This document shows, one piece after another, positions 9,292 to 18,164 of a stretch of 37,732 nucleotides of DNA. Each line of letters opens with the position of its first letter. The first letter of the stretch is position 1. The notes beneath the pieces were generated by a model that did no database searches, was not told where the DNA came from, and worked only from the letters and a program-made list of their open reading frames with translations. The stretch lies in NCBI GenBank assembly GCA_030066135.1, contig JASJCD010000004.1:1-37732 (forward strand). The letters are read 5' to 3'. This DNA is from Desulfobacterales bacterium (lineage in GTDB: Bacteria > Desulfobacterota > Desulfobacteria > Desulfobacterales > UBA5852). The position numbers and the translations under genes were made by a program.

Positions 9292-9627
9292 TCAGCCCCC
9301 TGCCATGAGAAGGTCCAGGGCCAGTATCAGGACTAGCAGAACGACCACTGCCAGGATCAGTCGAAAATTCAATGGCGGCTGTACATCCGCAGTGCTCCGG
9401 CGCTCCTCGCCGCAGAGGCTTTCTAAAATTTCATCCTTGTCAGGCGACAGCGCTTCGATGGCTGTGCGCAGCATGCGTTCGGATTCCGCCAGATGCGCGA
9501 GTTGATCGCCTGTGTCGACCGTCGACCGGGATGGTGTGCCATGCTGGCGAGCAGTGGCAATCGTATTCGACTCCGGTTGGGTCCCATCGGAAGACGAACT
9601 CAAAAGGCCTGCAATACGGAATCCCAT
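9292..9627 (-). CDS. hypothetical protein with C-terminal TM anchor
   Basis: 111 aa from ATG 9627 (MGFRIAGLLSSSSDG...) with SD aggagg; C-terminal hydrophobic segment FRLILAVVVLLVLILALDLLMAGG. Confidence 0.6.
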   Translation of the reverse strand: MGFRIAGLLSSSSDGTQPESNTIATARQHGTPSRSTVDTGDQLAHLAESERMLRTAIEALSPDKDEILESLCGEERRSTADVQPPLNFRLILAVVVLLVLILALDLLMAGG

Positions 9628-10379
9628 TGTCCCCTCCTGTGACCTGATCGGCCGCCCCCACTCTATGCGATCCGCGAAACAATTTCCAAAAAGGGCTCCG
9701 GGGCGGGATGCGATCAACAAAGCGGCGAAAGGAGGCTCATTTGCGGGGCGCGTCAGCACTGAGGGTCTTGCCGGAACAGGGGGGGAGGCTAGGTTAGCGG
9801 TGTGCGGTTTCGCCTCCTGTTTTCTTATTGCGAAACGCAGCCGGCGTCAAGGCGGTAATCCGCCGCCGAATCGACTGAACCCTGAAGCGGTCCCGATATG
9901 CGTCGTTCAAAGTTTGCCTGGCGTCCCTTTCAAGGGCATCTTGACGCTCTTGTGAGCAGACGCCTGTCGATTCCGGTCTCAGCTTCCAAGCGCTCCTTGG
10001 GGGCGTTGGTCATCGAATCTGTCGGCGGTGTTCTTACAGATGGGTTGGCTTCAAAGCGGGTAAGCCTTTATCGGGATGCGCGATGGCCGCCATCGGCCTT
10101 GGCCACAGGGCTGATCCCGGTTTTTTGACAGCTTGGGTACCATGTCGTATTTTTTAAATTATTAAATAATTCCGTCTTCTGCTGCTTTCACTCTGAATGA
10201 CGCTTCCCTGCTGCTGCTGAATGTCGCTTGTCCGACCAATCGTTCCAGCGCCACCGCAATTACCTTCGTCAACCTTACCGGCCTGAATTTTTCCGTGCGA
10301 ATCCAATCTGCTGCCACCGTGGACGGGTGTCGGCGCGTGTGATGTCTAGCCCGGAAGGAACCATGAAAGGAGGACCGCA

Positions 10380-10685
10380 ATGGCGATCAAAGTACAGATT
10401 ACAAGGAACTTCAAACCAGGCACACTCGAGCAAGCCTCCCGGATTTTGATTCGGGCGCGCTACCAGGCCATGGGCATGCCGGGTTATATTGCATCTGAAA
10501 CCTGGAGCGATCTCAATGATCCACACAAAGTGGTCGTGGTGTCCATGTGGCAGTCGATTGACAACTGGAATCAATGGCAGGACAGCCCGCAACGGGGCGA
10601 ATTCGTCACCGAGTTGGGGAAAATCATGCTGGGCGGAGAGCACCTGGCATTTTACGCCCTCGGTATAAATCAAACCACCGCTTGA
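10380..10685 (+). CDS. antibiotic biosynthesis monooxygenase (ABM)-domain protein
   Basis: 101 aa; strong RBS (aaaggagg) before ATG; PGYIASETWSDLNDPHKVVVVSMWQSIDNWNQWQDSPQR. Confidence 0.8.
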   Translation: MAIKVQITRNFKPGTLEQASRILIRARYQAMGMPGYIASETWSDLNDPHKVVVVSMWQSIDNWNQWQDSPQRGEFVTELGKIMLGGEHLAFYALGINQTTA

Positions 10686-11114
10686 CGATCGACGGCGGCA
10701 ACAATCGGCTTTCGGCGGACCGGGCCGGGCTCAGGCAACCTGGTCCGTCGGCCCATTGTAAACTAGCGCCCGCCATTCCCGGACCTTCCCAACCATCGCG
10801 CCACATAGCACCTGGCATCGCTTAAAAAAGGAGCGGTCCCGGTTCAAATCGATTTCCGCACGGGGTCATCATTTTTTTTTCCTGTAAACGCCCTCCGCGA
10901 AAAGGATAAGGGCCGTCGTCTGGCAACGGCTTTACCCACATTTATGGATTCCTTTCCTTAGCTGTGGATTTTTCGTCCCGGCGACCATTTTGATTAAGAT
11001 ATTGAATTTTGTTGGGAATATAGTTTTTTTGCGGCCTTGGAATTTTTTTTGCAACGCGGCTTGGGAATAGCTCACCCTGCGGGGGTCAAGAACTTTCATA
11101 GAGAGGATGAAACA

Positions 11115-11615
11115 GTGGTCGAGGAAAGAACGGCATCCGGTTGGAGCGCATCAGAGGGTGAGCGGCAGGAAAGGCGTTCGGGCGGCGACCGTCGTCGTCG
11201 TCAGCATTTCCGCCTGCGCTTTCTCCTCTCCGGGGGACGCCGTGTCCTGGGGCGGCGCTATGAGGACCGGCAGCGCATTCTGTTTTTCGACCGCTATCAA
11301 CAAGTGCAATTCGGCATTATCGCCGGCATTCTGTTTTTCAGTGTGATGGATGCCCTGTTGACCCTCTATTTGCTGGAGCATGGCGCCATCGAGATCAATC
11401 CCATTATGGCCTTCTATCTGGATGCCGGTCCCTACACGTTCTTATTCGTTAAATATGGGCTCACGAGCGCCGGCGTGATCATCATACTGCTCCTGCATGG
11501 TTTTTTTTTAAAAACCCTTCGCGTCAACGCGGGCGTATTGCTGTATTTTGTTCTGGTCGCCTTCCTGGGTGTTTTTTCTTGGCAGATCTACCTGATCCGC
11601 AAAGTGGCCGCCTGA
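11115..11615 (+). CDS. DUF5658-like membrane protein with Arg-rich cytoplasmic N-terminus
   Basis: GTG start after gagagga; RRSGGDRRRR segment then FSVMDALLTLYLLEHGAIEINPIMAFYLDAGPYTFLFVKYGLT. Confidence 0.65.
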   Translation: MVEERTASGWSASEGERQERRSGGDRRRRQHFRLRFLLSGGRRVLGRRYEDRQRILFFDRYQQVQFGIIAGILFFSVMDALLTLYLLEHGAIEINPIMAFYLDAGPYTFLFVKYGLTSAGVIIILLLHGFFLKTLRVNAGVLLYFVLVAFLGVFSWQIYLIRKVAA

Positions 11616-11938
11616 TGGATTTGCGCCGGTCTCCTGTGAGAAGCCGCAACCGGCAGCGCTTTCCCCTTGCGGCGGCTTGTGCTACTAAACGCCATCTCAA
11701 ATAAGTCTTTTGGCCCTCTATCGGTGTTGGGCGCGCGTTTACATCCTCGAAATACTGATGTATTCCTCCGATAGCGACCCACAAGCAATGAATCGTCCGG
11801 AGGGAAGTCCTGCGAAACCGGGAAACTCGCGGCCAGCCGTATTTGGAACCAAAATCCTGGTTTTGAGATACCATCAAAGCAGAATACAGGCTGGCACGGC
11901 TAAACTTCAAATCCGCACAATAAGGAAATTCAGACCGG

Positions 11939-12760
11939 ATGGTTGAATCCATGTCATTTCAATCCCCGCCCGATTATCACCAGGGACGTATTCTCGGGTC
12001 TGCCGATAGCTTCCAGTTCGGCTGCCACTCCGGGGTGGCTTGTTTCACGCGCTGCTGCCGGGACGCGGACATGTATCTCTACCCCTATGATGTGATTCGC
12101 ATGAAGCGCCACCTGCTTCTGTCGTCCGATGAATTCTTAAACCGGCACACGCTGATCGCCATACGCGACAATCCCTATTTTCCCCACGTGATGTTGAAAA
12201 TGTCGAACGCCCAGGACAGGGCCTGTGAATTCCTGTCCCCGGCCGGCTGCCGCATCTATCCGGATCGGCCCTATTCCTGCCGGACCTACCCGTTGGAGCG
12301 GGCCGTGGCGCGTTCGTCGGGCGGTCGTGATCGGACGGCCTACTATGGCATCGCCCGGCACACTTATTGTCTGGGGCATGCGCAGAAAACAAAGTGGACG
12401 GTTGATGCCTGGGCGGCCGATCAGGACCTGGCCGCCTTCGAGGCCATGAATGACCATTGGGTGGATATCGATTCGATTCTGCGCAGTAATCCCTGGGGTC
12501 ATAAGGGCCTTCAACATCCGGCCCTGCCCATGGTCTTCATGGCCTGCTACAATATGGATAAATTCAGACAGTTTGTCTTCGGAACGTCGTTTTTATCGCG
12601 CTTTGCGGTGCCGGCTTCACGCCTCGCGGAAATTAGGGCGTCGGACGAAGCGCTGATGCGCTTCGGGTTTGACTGGGTTCGGCGGATGCTGCGAAATGAA
12701 GGTCCGCTCGCATCGCCATCCGGAGCCCCTTCCGCGGACAGCGCTGAACCGACAGTCTGA
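11939..12760 (+). CDS. YkgJ-family cysteine-cluster protein
   Basis: FGCHSGVACFTRCCRDADMYLYPYDVIRMKRHL...CEFLSPAGCRIYPDRPYSCRTYPLE; alternative start at 11951. Confidence 0.88.
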   Translation: MVESMSFQSPPDYHQGRILGSADSFQFGCHSGVACFTRCCRDADMYLYPYDVIRMKRHLLLSSDEFLNRHTLIAIRDNPYFPHVMLKMSNAQDRACEFLSPAGCRIYPDRPYSCRTYPLERAVARSSGGRDRTAYYGIARHTYCLGHAQKTKWTVDAWAADQDLAAFEAMNDHWVDIDSILRSNPWGHKGLQHPALPMVFMACYNMDKFRQFVFGTSFLSRFAVPASRLAEIRASDEALMRFGFDWVRRMLRNEGPLASPSGAPSADSAEPTV

Positions 12761-12836
12761 CCGGCGCGATACGCCTGTCGGCCGGTCAATCCAATTCAGT
12801 TGTTTATCGCTGACCTTATGCTTCAGGAGATCAGTC

Positions 12837-13301
12837 ATGCCAGCACTCGAAACCGGCGAAAACGCCCCGAACTTCGAAGCCCCGGATCAAGATGGCAACA
12901 TGGTGCGCTTGAGCGATTTCAAAGGGCGGCCGTTGTTTATCTTTTTCTATCCCAAAGCCAATACCTCCGGGTGAGCGACCCAGGCACAGGCCGTGCGGGA
13001 CGCACGGCCCCGACTGGAGAAAATGGGTGTGGCGGCCATCGGGGTAAGTCCTGACACGCCGCGCAAACAGAAGAATTTCGACGCCAAGCACACGCTGGGT
13101 TTTCCGCTGCTGAGCGATCCCGAGCACCGCATGGCAAAAGCTTACGGGGTGTGGGGGGAAAAGAAAATGTACGGGAAAACCTTCATGGGGATCGTGCGCT
13201 CCGCCTTCCTCGTGGATGCTGAAGGACATCTCGCGGCGGTCTGGTACAAGATCAGTCCCAAGAATACGGTGCCCGAACTGTTTAAAGTACTGACTGCTTG
13301 A
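12837..13301 (+). CDS. bcp: Bcp-type peroxiredoxin selenoprotein; in-frame TGA (12972-12974) read as Sec46
   Basis: ORFs 12669-12974 and 12993-13301 share a frame. Read-through gives MPALETGENAPNFEAPDQDGNMVRLSDFKGRPLFIFFYPKANTSG-U-ATQAQAVRDARPRLEKMGVAAIGVSPDTPRKQKNFDAKHTLGFPLLSDPEHRMAKAYGVWGEKKMYGKTFMGIVRSAFLVDAEG.... Sec sits at the peroxidatic Cys of PKA(N/D)TPGCT; SD caggag before ATG. Confidence 0.93.
12989..13009 (+). promoter_or_regulatory. putative bacterial SECIS hairpin for the peroxiredoxin
   Basis: GGCCGTGC-GGGAC-GCACGGCC: perfect 8-bp stem, 5-nt loop, first loop G 23 nt after the TGA. Confidence 0.8.
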
Positions 13302-13356
13302 CCTCTCCGGGGGGCTTGCCCGATGCGGGCGACGGGACGGGCGGGGCGTTTTCGGC

Positions 13357-13794
13357 CTAGCGCTTTAATTTGTAGCGGATACGTAGACCCCCTTCGTGAT
13401 AACTGGTGGATATGATGCGAAATGCTCCGATGGCGCCGGTCGAGGATACATGGGGGCCGATGCACGGGCAGCGGTCGTAGTCGCCAACCGCAACGATGCG
13501 GATGCGGTCGCCGGCCGAGGCTGGCAGACGTGAGAGGTTGAAAGTGCGGCTGGCGGCCTCAAGGGAAATGAATTGCGCCCTCACGGGCACATCCGCTTCA
13601 ATGACGGCGTTTACGGCCGACTCGAGTTCTTCCTCTTCGGTTGCGCTCAGCGGGCGGTCGAAACGATAGTCGCATTTGGATTTTTTCTTTTCGATGTGGG
13701 CGCTGAAACAGCGCTCGCATCGGAAAAGGCGGATCATGGCCTGGTTCAGGATGTGCTCGGCCGTGTGCATGCCGGGATCAATGGCTTTCTTCAT
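13357..13794 (-). CDS. alaX: alanyl-tRNA editing protein (AlaX-type)
   Basis: 145 aa; HTAEHIL zinc motif, RCPCIGPHVSSTGAIGAFRI. Confidence 0.85.
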   Translation of the reverse strand: MKKAIDPGMHTAEHILNQAMIRLFRCERCFSAHIEKKKSKCDYRFDRPLSATEEEELESAVNAVIEADVPVRAQFISLEAASRTFNLSRLPASAGDRIRIVAVGDYDRCPCIGPHVSSTGAIGAFRIISTSYHEGGLRIRYKLKR

Positions 13795-14094
13795 TCGCTT
13801 CTCCGGTCGGCGCTGCGCCAGGCTTCATTTTTGTACTGAGTTGGGAATAATTTCACCAACCATATCCTCCCGGGCGAGAATTACCAGGGATTGCCGTCGC
13901 CTGCAAATCGATCCGGGACAAAAGCCGCGCAGATGGCAACCTGGGGCGCGAGAACCTCATTTGCCCCGCTCCTGCCCCGGCAACGGGCGACGGCATCGGT
14001 TTGACAGGGGGGCGTAAGCCCTTTATCTTTTAGTTAACATACCGATCGCCAATAGCACGCCACAGTCGATCGCATCAAGCCACCCGAGGACAGG

Positions 14095-14280
14095 ATGATG
14101 GAAACACCGCGCAGGATACGCCGTAGGATTGAAAGGCGTTCGGGCATTGACCGTCGCCGCACCAACCCGCGCCGGTATACCGGTGTTGAAAGGCGCATCG
14201 ATCCCGATTGCCGCAGCAGCCGTGACAGACGTGAAGACAACGGACAGTGGTCCGAACTGCAGATGCCCCATATCCGCTAA
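14095..14280 (+). CDS. small Arg-rich protein with repeated RRxxxDRR motifs
   Basis: 61 aa MMETPRRIRRRIERRSGIDRRRTNPRRYTGVERRIDPDCRSSRDRRED...; gagg RBS upstream. Confidence 0.55.
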   Translation: MMETPRRIRRRIERRSGIDRRRTNPRRYTGVERRIDPDCRSSRDRREDNGQWSELQMPHIR

Positions 14281-14282
14281 GT

Positions 14283-14304
14283 TTGACCCTTTTGTATGGG
14301 TCAA
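14283..14304 (+). other. hairpin after the small Arg-rich ORF
   Basis: TTGACCC-TTTTGTAT-GGGTCAA, 7-bp stem directly after the stop; no T-tract follows, so terminator function is uncertain. Confidence 0.35.
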
Positions 14305-14439
14305 TTGAGGGGGATTTGGCCCGGGGCCGTATGCATCCATACCTGACGGCCGATGAGTGGTGACCGTAGTGCACGTTCGTTTAAGCGGAGATGACTGGAT
14401 CGTATTGGACCCTGACGCTTCATGCCGGAGGAAATCATA

Positions 14440-14631
14440 ATGGATGACAGGATTGCCACCACTAACGGCGATACCCAAAGTATTCGGTTCGATATCCCCG
14501 AGAGCTTGCTGTCGAGGGTTCACAGCTACTGCAACAAACGCAATATCACCATCGAGGAATTTATCCGCGACGCGCTGTCTGAGAAACTGGAGATGGCGCA
14601 TAAAGAGCGTCGACGCAAGCAGCGTGTCTAA
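14440..14631 (+). CDS. ribbon-helix-helix (CopG-like) DNA-binding protein
   Basis: 63 aa MDDRIATTNGDTQSIRFDIPESLLSRVHSYCNKRNITIEEFIRDALSEKLEMA; RBS ggagg. Confidence 0.65.
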   Translation: MDDRIATTNGDTQSIRFDIPESLLSRVHSYCNKRNITIEEFIRDALSEKLEMAHKERRRKQRV

Positions 14632-14774
14632 ATATCGATTCATTCCGCATCACCCCTTCGGATGGTTTCCTATCCCGTCACTACGTTACTACAGCCCGGC
14701 GAAATGATGCGCCGCCAAAGTCGCAAACGCCTCGCGGCCCATGCTGGTACCAAGGCCGCCAGAGGGTTACCGCC

Positions 14775-15935
14775 ATGACCGCTCCTGACGTCATCGTGGC
14801 CGGCCTGGGGACGGTGGGGGCGGCCACCTGCCTGGCCCTGGCGCGTCAGGGCGTTGCCGTGCAGGGCTTTGACGCGTTTGCCCCGCCCCATTCCAACGGC
14901 AGCCACCACGGGCTGTCACGCAGCATCCGGCGGGCCTACCTCGAGGGTACGGTCTATGTTCCCATGGCGCTGCGGGCCTGGGAACAATGGCGCCGTCTGG
15001 AGCGGGATACGGGCCTGGAACTGCTGGTCACCTCCGGAAACCTGACCATCGGGCCCGCCGACGGGACGGCGGTATCCGGTTTCCTGGCCAGTGCGCGGGC
15101 CCACGACATTCCCCACACCTGCCTCACGGCGGCCGAGGTGCGCCGCCGCTGGCCCCAGCTGGCCGTGCCCTCGGGGCTGGTTGCGGGACTGGAACACGAG
15201 GCGGGCATTTTGCACGCGGAGCGCTGCATCGCCGCACTGCTGGACCGGGCGCGCCAAGCCGGTGCCGCCCTGCAGGTCAACGAACGTGTCCGGCACTGGC
15301 GGGTCGGCCGCCACAGCATTCGTGTCACGACCGATCGCGGGGTTTATCAGACCGGTCGCTTGCTGCTGGCGGCCGGAGCCCGCAATCCCCGGCTGCTGGG
15401 GCATGCGTTCAATCCCCTCTCGGCCAGGCGGGTGGCCGTTCACTGGATCGATCCGCCGCCCGGTGATGACTTCCGGCACGGCGTCCTGCCGGTGAATTTC
15501 TGGCAGCTGCCGCCAGACGAGGGGCACGCGGGCGGGGATTGCCGTGAGTTCTACTGCCTGCCGGCGTTTCCCCGCGGTGCCCGGGTGAAGGTCGCCGCCC
15601 ACAACCACCTTCCGACCTGCGATCCGGACAGCCCCCAGCCTGCGGTTATGGAACACGAAAAAACCGCGCGCAACGTCTTTCTGAAGACCTGCCTGCCCGG
15701 TTTGGTGCGACGGCCGTCGAGGACCACCGTCTGCTTCTACACCCAGACGCCCGATGGTGACTTCTGGCTGGGACCCCTTCCGGAGCAGCCGGATGTCCTG
15801 GTCTGCGCGCTGGCCGGACACGGCTTCAAGTTCGCACCGGTGCTGGGCGAAGTCCTGGCCGCCCTGCTCACCGATCGTACGCCGGCTTACGATCTCAGCC
15901 GCTTTGCGACCAACCGTTTCGATCGGGAGGGCTGA
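14775..15935 (+). CDS. solA: FAD-dependent oxidoreductase, N-methyl-tryptophan oxidase / monomeric sarcosine oxidase type
   Basis: 386 aa; DVIVAGLGTVGAATCLALARQG Rossmann motif, SNGSHHGLSRSIRRAY, C-terminal GHGFKFAPVLGEVLA. Confidence 0.85.
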   Translation: MTAPDVIVAGLGTVGAATCLALARQGVAVQGFDAFAPPHSNGSHHGLSRSIRRAYLEGTVYVPMALRAWEQWRRLERDTGLELLVTSGNLTIGPADGTAVSGFLASARAHDIPHTCLTAAEVRRRWPQLAVPSGLVAGLEHEAGILHAERCIAALLDRARQAGAALQVNERVRHWRVGRHSIRVTTDRGVYQTGRLLLAAGARNPRLLGHAFNPLSARRVAVHWIDPPPGDDFRHGVLPVNFWQLPPDEGHAGGDCREFYCLPAFPRGARVKVAAHNHLPTCDPDSPQPAVMEHEKTARNVFLKTCLPGLVRRPSRTTVCFYTQTPDGDFWLGPLPEQPDVLVCALAGHGFKFAPVLGEVLAALLTDRTPAYDLSRFATNRFDREG

Positions 15936-15969
15936 GGCCCGGCCGCGCCTGGAAAGGATCCCACCGCCC

Positions 15970-16932
15970 ATGGAACTTGAACGGCAAACCCGATTCGAAC
16001 AGCAGGCCCAAATGCTGGCCAATCGGGTGAGAAAACGTTTCCGCCATCTGCACAAGCGCTTCGCCCGCCAGAATATAGAGGTGTTCCGTTTGTATGACTG
16101 GGACATCCCGGAGATTCGGGCCGTGGTGGACTGGTATGACGGCCATCTGGTCATCGGGGAATACACCCGCAAGCAGACCGTGCCCGAATGGCTGCCCATC
16201 ATGGGTCGCGCCGTGGCTGAGGCCTTGGGCGTACCCGAGGACAAGGTGCATCTCAAAGCGCGCCGTGCCGGCCGCCAAGGCGGCCGGCGTTATGAGCGGA
16301 TCGATCATACGGATTGCAAGATTATCGTTTCCGAGCGGAATCTGCGTTTTTTTGTCAATCCCTTCGATTATGTGGACACGGGGCTTTTTTCCGATCACCG
16401 CAACACGCGCCAGATGGTACGCGAAATGGCCGCGGGCTGCGATTTTCTCAATCTTTACTGCTACACGGCCGCATTTACCTGCTATGCCGCCAAGGGCGGG
16501 GCCCGCTCAACGCTATCCGTCGACCGGTCGGATTCCGCCATCCGCTGGGCGCGCCAGAACCTGGTACTCAACGAAATTCCGCGGGCCGCCAACGAACTCG
16601 TCCAGATGCATGCCTTTGATTTTCTGGCCAAGGCCCGGAAAGCCGGCTTCGCATATGACCTGGCGGTGGTGGATCCCCCGTCCTACTCCACCACCCGGGT
16701 GGGGGGCGAACAGTTTGACATCCTCCGTGACCATCCGCGGCTGCTGGAGGCCGTGGTGGCGATTATGCGCCCCGGCGCAAAGGTATTCTTCTCCACCAAC
16801 CACCAGAATTTCACCCTCCGTCCGGAGGCCCTCAAGATCAAAGCACTGGAAGAGATCACCACGCAAACCATCCCGGAAGACTACGTGCGCAAGCGCACAC
16901 CCATCCACCGCTGCTGGCAAATAACGATTTAA
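15970..16932 (+). CDS. RlmK/RlmI-like class I SAM-dependent rRNA methyltransferase
   Basis: In-frame ATG 15970; NPFDYVDTGLFSDHRNTRQMVRE, DFLNLYCYTAAFTCYAAKGGA, AVVDPPSYS. Confidence 0.85.
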   Translation: MELERQTRFEQQAQMLANRVRKRFRHLHKRFARQNIEVFRLYDWDIPEIRAVVDWYDGHLVIGEYTRKQTVPEWLPIMGRAVAEALGVPEDKVHLKARRAGRQGGRRYERIDHTDCKIIVSERNLRFFVNPFDYVDTGLFSDHRNTRQMVREMAAGCDFLNLYCYTAAFTCYAAKGGARSTLSVDRSDSAIRWARQNLVLNEIPRAANELVQMHAFDFLAKARKAGFAYDLAVVDPPSYSTTRVGGEQFDILRDHPRLLEAVVAIMRPGAKVFFSTNHQNFTLRPEALKIKALEEITTQTIPEDYVRKRTPIHRCWQITI

Positions 16933-16947
16933 GGCCGCCATGCCTGT

Positions 16948-17210
16948 CTAACCCGGATATTTAACGCGTTCGAGATGTTCATTGGCGGCGTTATCAGGGG
17001 CTTGCGGTAGCAGGCGTACAGCGGCACCCCTGATGCCTTGCCAATGATCATCTCGGACGCGCCCGCAGGGTGAATTTTCTCTGCGCTCCCGGAAATCGGC
17101 GCAGTTTACAAATGGTCACCCGAAAATCACACCGCCAATAGCGCTTATATCATCAATATATTTTCATAAAGTTTATTGTGAAGAAAATTTTCATGAAATA
17201 TTCGGGCTAA
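16948..17210. repeat. intergenic structured element with imperfect terminal inverted repeats (MITE-like or IS remnant candidate)
   Basis: CTAACCCGGATATTT (16948-16962) vs reverse complement of AAATATTCGGGCTAA (17196-17210): 12/15 matches; internal ~36-bp imperfect inverted repeat 16965-17000 / 17027-17061 and nested hairpin 17068-17121. Confidence 0.55.
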
Positions 17211-17272
17211 CCCGCATCTGGTCGTGGGTGCTCTCAGGTTTGGCGCCGGGGAAAGGGCGATGCGCGCGGCTA

Positions 17273-17719
17273 TCAGGAAATCAGTTTCTGTGTCATCCAG
17301 GCAATGGCGGCATAGCGCGCGGCCTTGCCCGCGGCGACCAGAAGGGTAAAACGCCACAGGGGCACCCTCAAAAGTCCGCCCACGAAGCACAGTGGATCGC
17401 CCGCGATCGGCAACCAGGCCATCAACAGGGACCAGCTGCCCCAGCGCGCATACCAGCGTCTGGCACGCCGCTGGTCCCGGTCGCTTATCTTAAGCCAGTG
17501 CTGCAGGATATAAGGGCCACCCCAGATACCCAGTGCCCAGGTCGTCATGGCGCCCAGGGTATTGCCGAGGGTGGCGGTGCCCACCGCGACGCCGGGATCG
17601 ACCGCCTTTATCACCAGGGCGGCAAGCAACCATTCGGAGGCGACCGGCAAGACGGTCGCCGCCAGAAAGCTGACGACGAGCAGGGCTGGCAGCCCCCAGT
17701 CGATGAGAAGGGATTCCAT
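17273..17719 (-). CDS. YqaA/DedA-like (VTT) membrane protein
   Basis: 148 aa from MESLLIDWGLPALLVVSFLAATVLPVASEWLLAALV...LGNTLGAMTTWALG...ARRWYARWGSWSLLMAWLPIAGDPLCFVGGLLR. Confidence 0.8.
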   Translation of the reverse strand: MESLLIDWGLPALLVVSFLAATVLPVASEWLLAALVIKAVDPGVAVGTATLGNTLGAMTTWALGIWGGPYILQHWLKISDRDQRRARRWYARWGSWSLLMAWLPIAGDPLCFVGGLLRVPLWRFTLLVAAGKAARYAAIAWMTQKLIS

Positions 17720-18164
17720 CTCAGTTGCCGCCCTTGGCCCAGGGCCCTCCTGATGCCGGGTGCTTGAGCCTGATCGTGGGCGCGCCCATCGCCGCTTGAA
17801 GGCTGCCAATTGACGGGCGCCGGCGCGATTCCCCTCCGGCGTCACCCGAATGCAGCCGAACTGGCCGGGGCCTATGTTCACGTCGGAGTGTTTGACGCCG
17901 ATATCGAGACTGCCTGGAAGCGCGTTTCTCCATATCTTGCCGATCGTCATTGGCGGGTCGAAGAATGGCTGAATGCATTGCCCATCACTCAGGCCCAGCT
18001 CCAAACCTCAACCCGACGGCAAACGCCAATTACATGCGGGCGCTGGCATCCGGGATTTTCGCGGATTACCATTCCTGGAAATGCAGACCCGGGGCATCCG
18101 ACGGGGGGCCGTGATCAACATTACTCTGCCTGCGGCCCCGGAAAGCGCACAGGGCGCACCAACC

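Noticed and set aside
9794-10013. Minus-strand fragment with TPAAFR-like tail (AraC/transposase remnant?)
   Set aside because: Only about 50-70 aa, needs frame changes, no start or RBS; resemblance too weak to call a pseudogene
10838-10860. GGTTCAAATCGATTTCCGC, T-arm-like sequence
   Set aside because: No acceptor, D-arm or anticodon stem upstream; not a tRNA
14916-16256. 446-aa minus-strand ORF
   Set aside because: Antisense to the solA-like and RlmK-like genes, no recognisable motif
17720-18164. Possible degraded gene between the YqaA-like and SDR genes
   Set aside because: Short protein-like stretches in different frames on both strands; no consistent reading
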